Shown: positions 5,593-6,383 of the stretch, piece after piece
Layout of the letters: every line of letters begins with the position of its first letter
How positions within the stretch are numbered: the first letter of the stretch is position 1
Assembly (NCBI GenBank): GCA_018896595.1
Contig: JAHIME010000086.1
Span: forward strand, 1-6,383
Length of the DNA stretch: 6,383 nucleotides
Direction of reading: 5' to 3'
Source: Patescibacteria group bacterium
Lineage (GTDB): Bacteria > Patescibacteriota > Patescibacteriia > Patescibacteriales > VMTK01
The notes under the pieces: generated by a model
What the model was told of the DNA's origin: nothing
The model's database searches: none
What the model saw: only the letters and a program-made list of their open reading frames with translations
Translations under genes and position numbers: made by a program

Positions 5593-6144
5593 ATGCCGGA
5601 ACAACAACCGTATATTCGCCCTTCCTGGGACGAATACTTTATGAAAATCGTTGAAATGGTAGGCGCTCGCGGAACCTGCGACCGAGGCCGGGCGGGATGC
5701 GTGATAGCAAAAGACAAAAGAATAATTTCAACCGGCTATGCCGGATCCCCTATCGGACTGCCGCACTGCGATGAAATCGGCCATGAAATGCACATAGTAA
5801 TCCATCCGGACGGCCATCAGTCAAGCCACTGCATCAGGACAACCCACGCGGAACAGAACGCGATTTGCCAAGCCGCCAAATTCGGGATTGCTTTGGACGG
5901 CGCGGCGATTTACGTTAAAATGACGCCTTGTTATACCTGCGCCAAAATGATAATAAACGCGGGAATAAAAAGAGTGGTTTGCGCCAATGATTACCATGCC
6001 GGCTCAAGAAGCAAGGAAATTTTCGCCGAAGCCGGAGTTCAGCTGAAAATATTAAATCATGAAGTATTGCCTTACGCCAACCAAAATCCGAATGAAACGC
6101 AAGCCGATATTCAAGACAAGCAAAATGATATAATTATTTTTTAA
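5593..6144 (+). CDS. Deoxycytidylate (dCMP) deaminase, ComEB type
   Basis: 183 residues. It converts dCMP to dUMP, the substrate for thymidylate synthase. Zinc ligands and catalytic residues of the cytidine/deoxycytidylate deaminase fold are all present: H85-A-E87 (THAEQNAI) and P112-C113-Y-T-C116 (TPCYTCAKMI). The N-terminal region has RPSWDEYFMKIV (9-20) and C29-D-R followed by GCVIAKDKRI, then STGYAGSPIGLPHCDEIGH (46-64), the typical nucleotide-binding section of the dCMP family, followed by IINAGIKRVV. A charged tail (about 166-183) ends DIIIF. The reading frame is open upstream to 5446, but that stretch contains the rplA terminator, the predicted promoter and the leader hairpins, so I choose the ATG at 5593, which gives the expected family N-terminus. 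No Shine-Dalgarno is present. A ThyX fragment follows 17 nt downstream, consistent with a dTMP-synthesis operon. Confidence 0.94.
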   Translation: MPEQQPYIRPSWDEYFMKIVEMVGARGTCDRGRAGCVIAKDKRIISTGYAGSPIGLPHCDEIGHEMHIVIHPDGHQSSHCIRTTHAEQNAICQAAKFGIALDGAAIYVKMTPCYTCAKMIINAGIKRVVCANDYHAGSRSKEIFAEAGVQLKILNHEVLPYANQNPNETQADIQDKQNDIIIF

Positions 6145-6161
6145 AAAATAATTTTAAAATT

Positions 6162-6278
6162 ATGGCTGATGTTTTTATTTATGATGAATTTAATCCTGAA
6201 GATTCGGCGATGATGCAAGCGCTTTATTCAAGAAGCCCCAAAAGCGTTGCGGAGCATGTTGGGACTGTCGCAAATTAA
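6162..6278 (+). pseudogene. thyX: Truncated FAD-dependent thymidylate synthase (ThyX) N-terminal fragment
   Basis: A 38-codon frame, MADVFIYDEFNPEDSAMMQA followed by LYSRSPKSVAEHVGTVAN and TAA. The part NPEDSAMMQALYSRSPKSV closely resembles, from memory, the start of the long CPR-type ThyX (which then continues with a glycine-rich GSGKFM and a YGHxSI motif). After AEHV the similarity stops. Neither of the other two frames restores it, and the downstream DNA holds only hairpins, so this looks like a loss of the 3' part (deletion or rearrangement) rather than one frameshift. No FAD- or dUMP-binding residues remain, so it cannot be an enzyme. It starts 17 nt after the dCMP deaminase stop in an A/T-only start context and would be co-transcribed with it. 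It could instead be a real small protein or a decayed duplicate with an intact thyX elsewhere. Confidence 0.6.
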
Positions 6279-6295
6279 ATTGCCGTTAGGCAATT
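6278..6295. repeat. Short perfect hairpin AATTGCC-GTTA-GGCAATT
   Basis: A 7-bp perfect stem (6278-6284 with 6289-6295) and 4-nt loop begin at the last base of the thyX fragment stop codon. On the plus strand it is followed by A residues rather than T, so it is a poor rightward terminator. It may stabilise the 3' end or mark a rearrangement edge. Confidence 0.5.
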
Positions 6296-6318
6296 AAAAA
6301 AGCGGCCGCAAGGCCGCT
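6296..6318 (-). terminator. GC-rich hairpin with T-run for leftward transcription
   Basis: AGCGGCC (6301-6307), GCAA loop, GGCCGCT (6312-6318): a 7-bp GC stem. On the minus strand it is followed by six T (complement of 6296-6301), the form of an intrinsic terminator for a gene entering from the right. On the plus strand no T-run follows, so it is not an obvious end for the dCMP deaminase unit, though a bare strong hairpin could still act. Confidence 0.6.
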
Positions 6319-6357
6319 AGTTATGCACATTTTACCATAGAAAAAAGATTAATTTTG

Positions 6358-6366
6358 TGCTAAAAT
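6358..6366 (+). promoter_or_regulatory. Possible extended -10 for a gene beyond the right edge
   Basis: TGC-TAAAAT (6358-6366) has the TGn-hexamer layout seen at the two other extended -10 sites of this window, but no recognisable -35 lies 16-18 bp upstream. No start codon with an open frame can be followed before the window ends. The stretch 6319-6383 holds nothing else that I can support. Confidence 0.3.
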
Positions 6367-6383
6367 TAAGATATAAATAACTA

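Noticed and set aside
4695..6318. CRISPR array or insertion sequence suggested by the several palindromes
   Set aside because: The hairpins differ in sequence, are not regularly spaced, and no transposase, terminal inverted repeat pair or target duplication is present.
6319..6383. C-terminal end of a leftward gene at the right edge
   Set aside because: Two minus-strand frames are open for only about 10-17 codons before a stop, far too short to support coding, and the region is A/T-rich with a possible rightward -10.

Overview
The window looks like part of a Candidate Phyla Radiation (Patescibacteria, probably Parcubacteria-like) genome. The reasons are moderate GC with AT-rich gaps, very short intergenic spaces, start codons preceded by A/T-only sequence rather than Shine-Dalgarno motifs, a diverged membrane-anchored Clp ATPase, and a thymidylate-synthase fragment that resembles the CPR type of ThyX. 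This placement is inferred from protein style; no rRNA gene is present to confirm it. TGA works as a stop (end of the Clp gene), so the TGA=Gly code of SR1/Gracilibacteria is not in use.

Left part, minus strand (3378 down to 1): an extended -10 promoter drives a compact three-gene unit. It encodes a 122-residue membrane protein of unknown function, a 924-residue Clp/HSP100-type AAA+ ATPase, and the start of a WecA/TagO/MraY-like polyprenyl-phosphate sugar-phosphate transferase that runs off the left edge. Gaps are 7 nt and then a 4-nt ATGA overlap. The Clp protein is the most unusual object here. It has a DnaJ-like double CxxCxGxG zinc motif, two predicted membrane segments, a Clp-N-like double repeat, a first AAA+ domain that has lost nearly all catalytic signatures, no M-domain, and a second AAA+ domain with intact catalytic residues but without the usual pore tyrosine or ClpP-docking tripeptide.

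Middle part, plus strand (3391-5458): a divergent promoter with a consensus -35 drives secE-nusG-rplK-rplA, the conserved translocon/transcription-elongation/50S-stalk block. It ends in a strong hairpin plus T-run after rplA, so rplJ-rplL-rpoBC do not follow directly. Two RNA structures stand out: a GC-rich hairpin with a T-run between promoter and secE, and a two-level hairpin just before rplA that may be an L1 autoregulatory site or a dispersed palindrome.

Right part, plus strand (5476-6278): a separate promoter, an approximately 80-nt leader with competing hairpins, a dCMP deaminase gene, and 17 nt later a 38-codon reading frame that matches, from memory, only the N-terminus of FAD-dependent thymidylate synthase ThyX. 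dCMP deaminase makes dUMP, the ThyX substrate, so this looks like a dTMP-synthesis operon whose second gene is broken. The last 105 bases hold two hairpins, one a likely terminator for leftward transcription, and a weak rightward -10-like motif.
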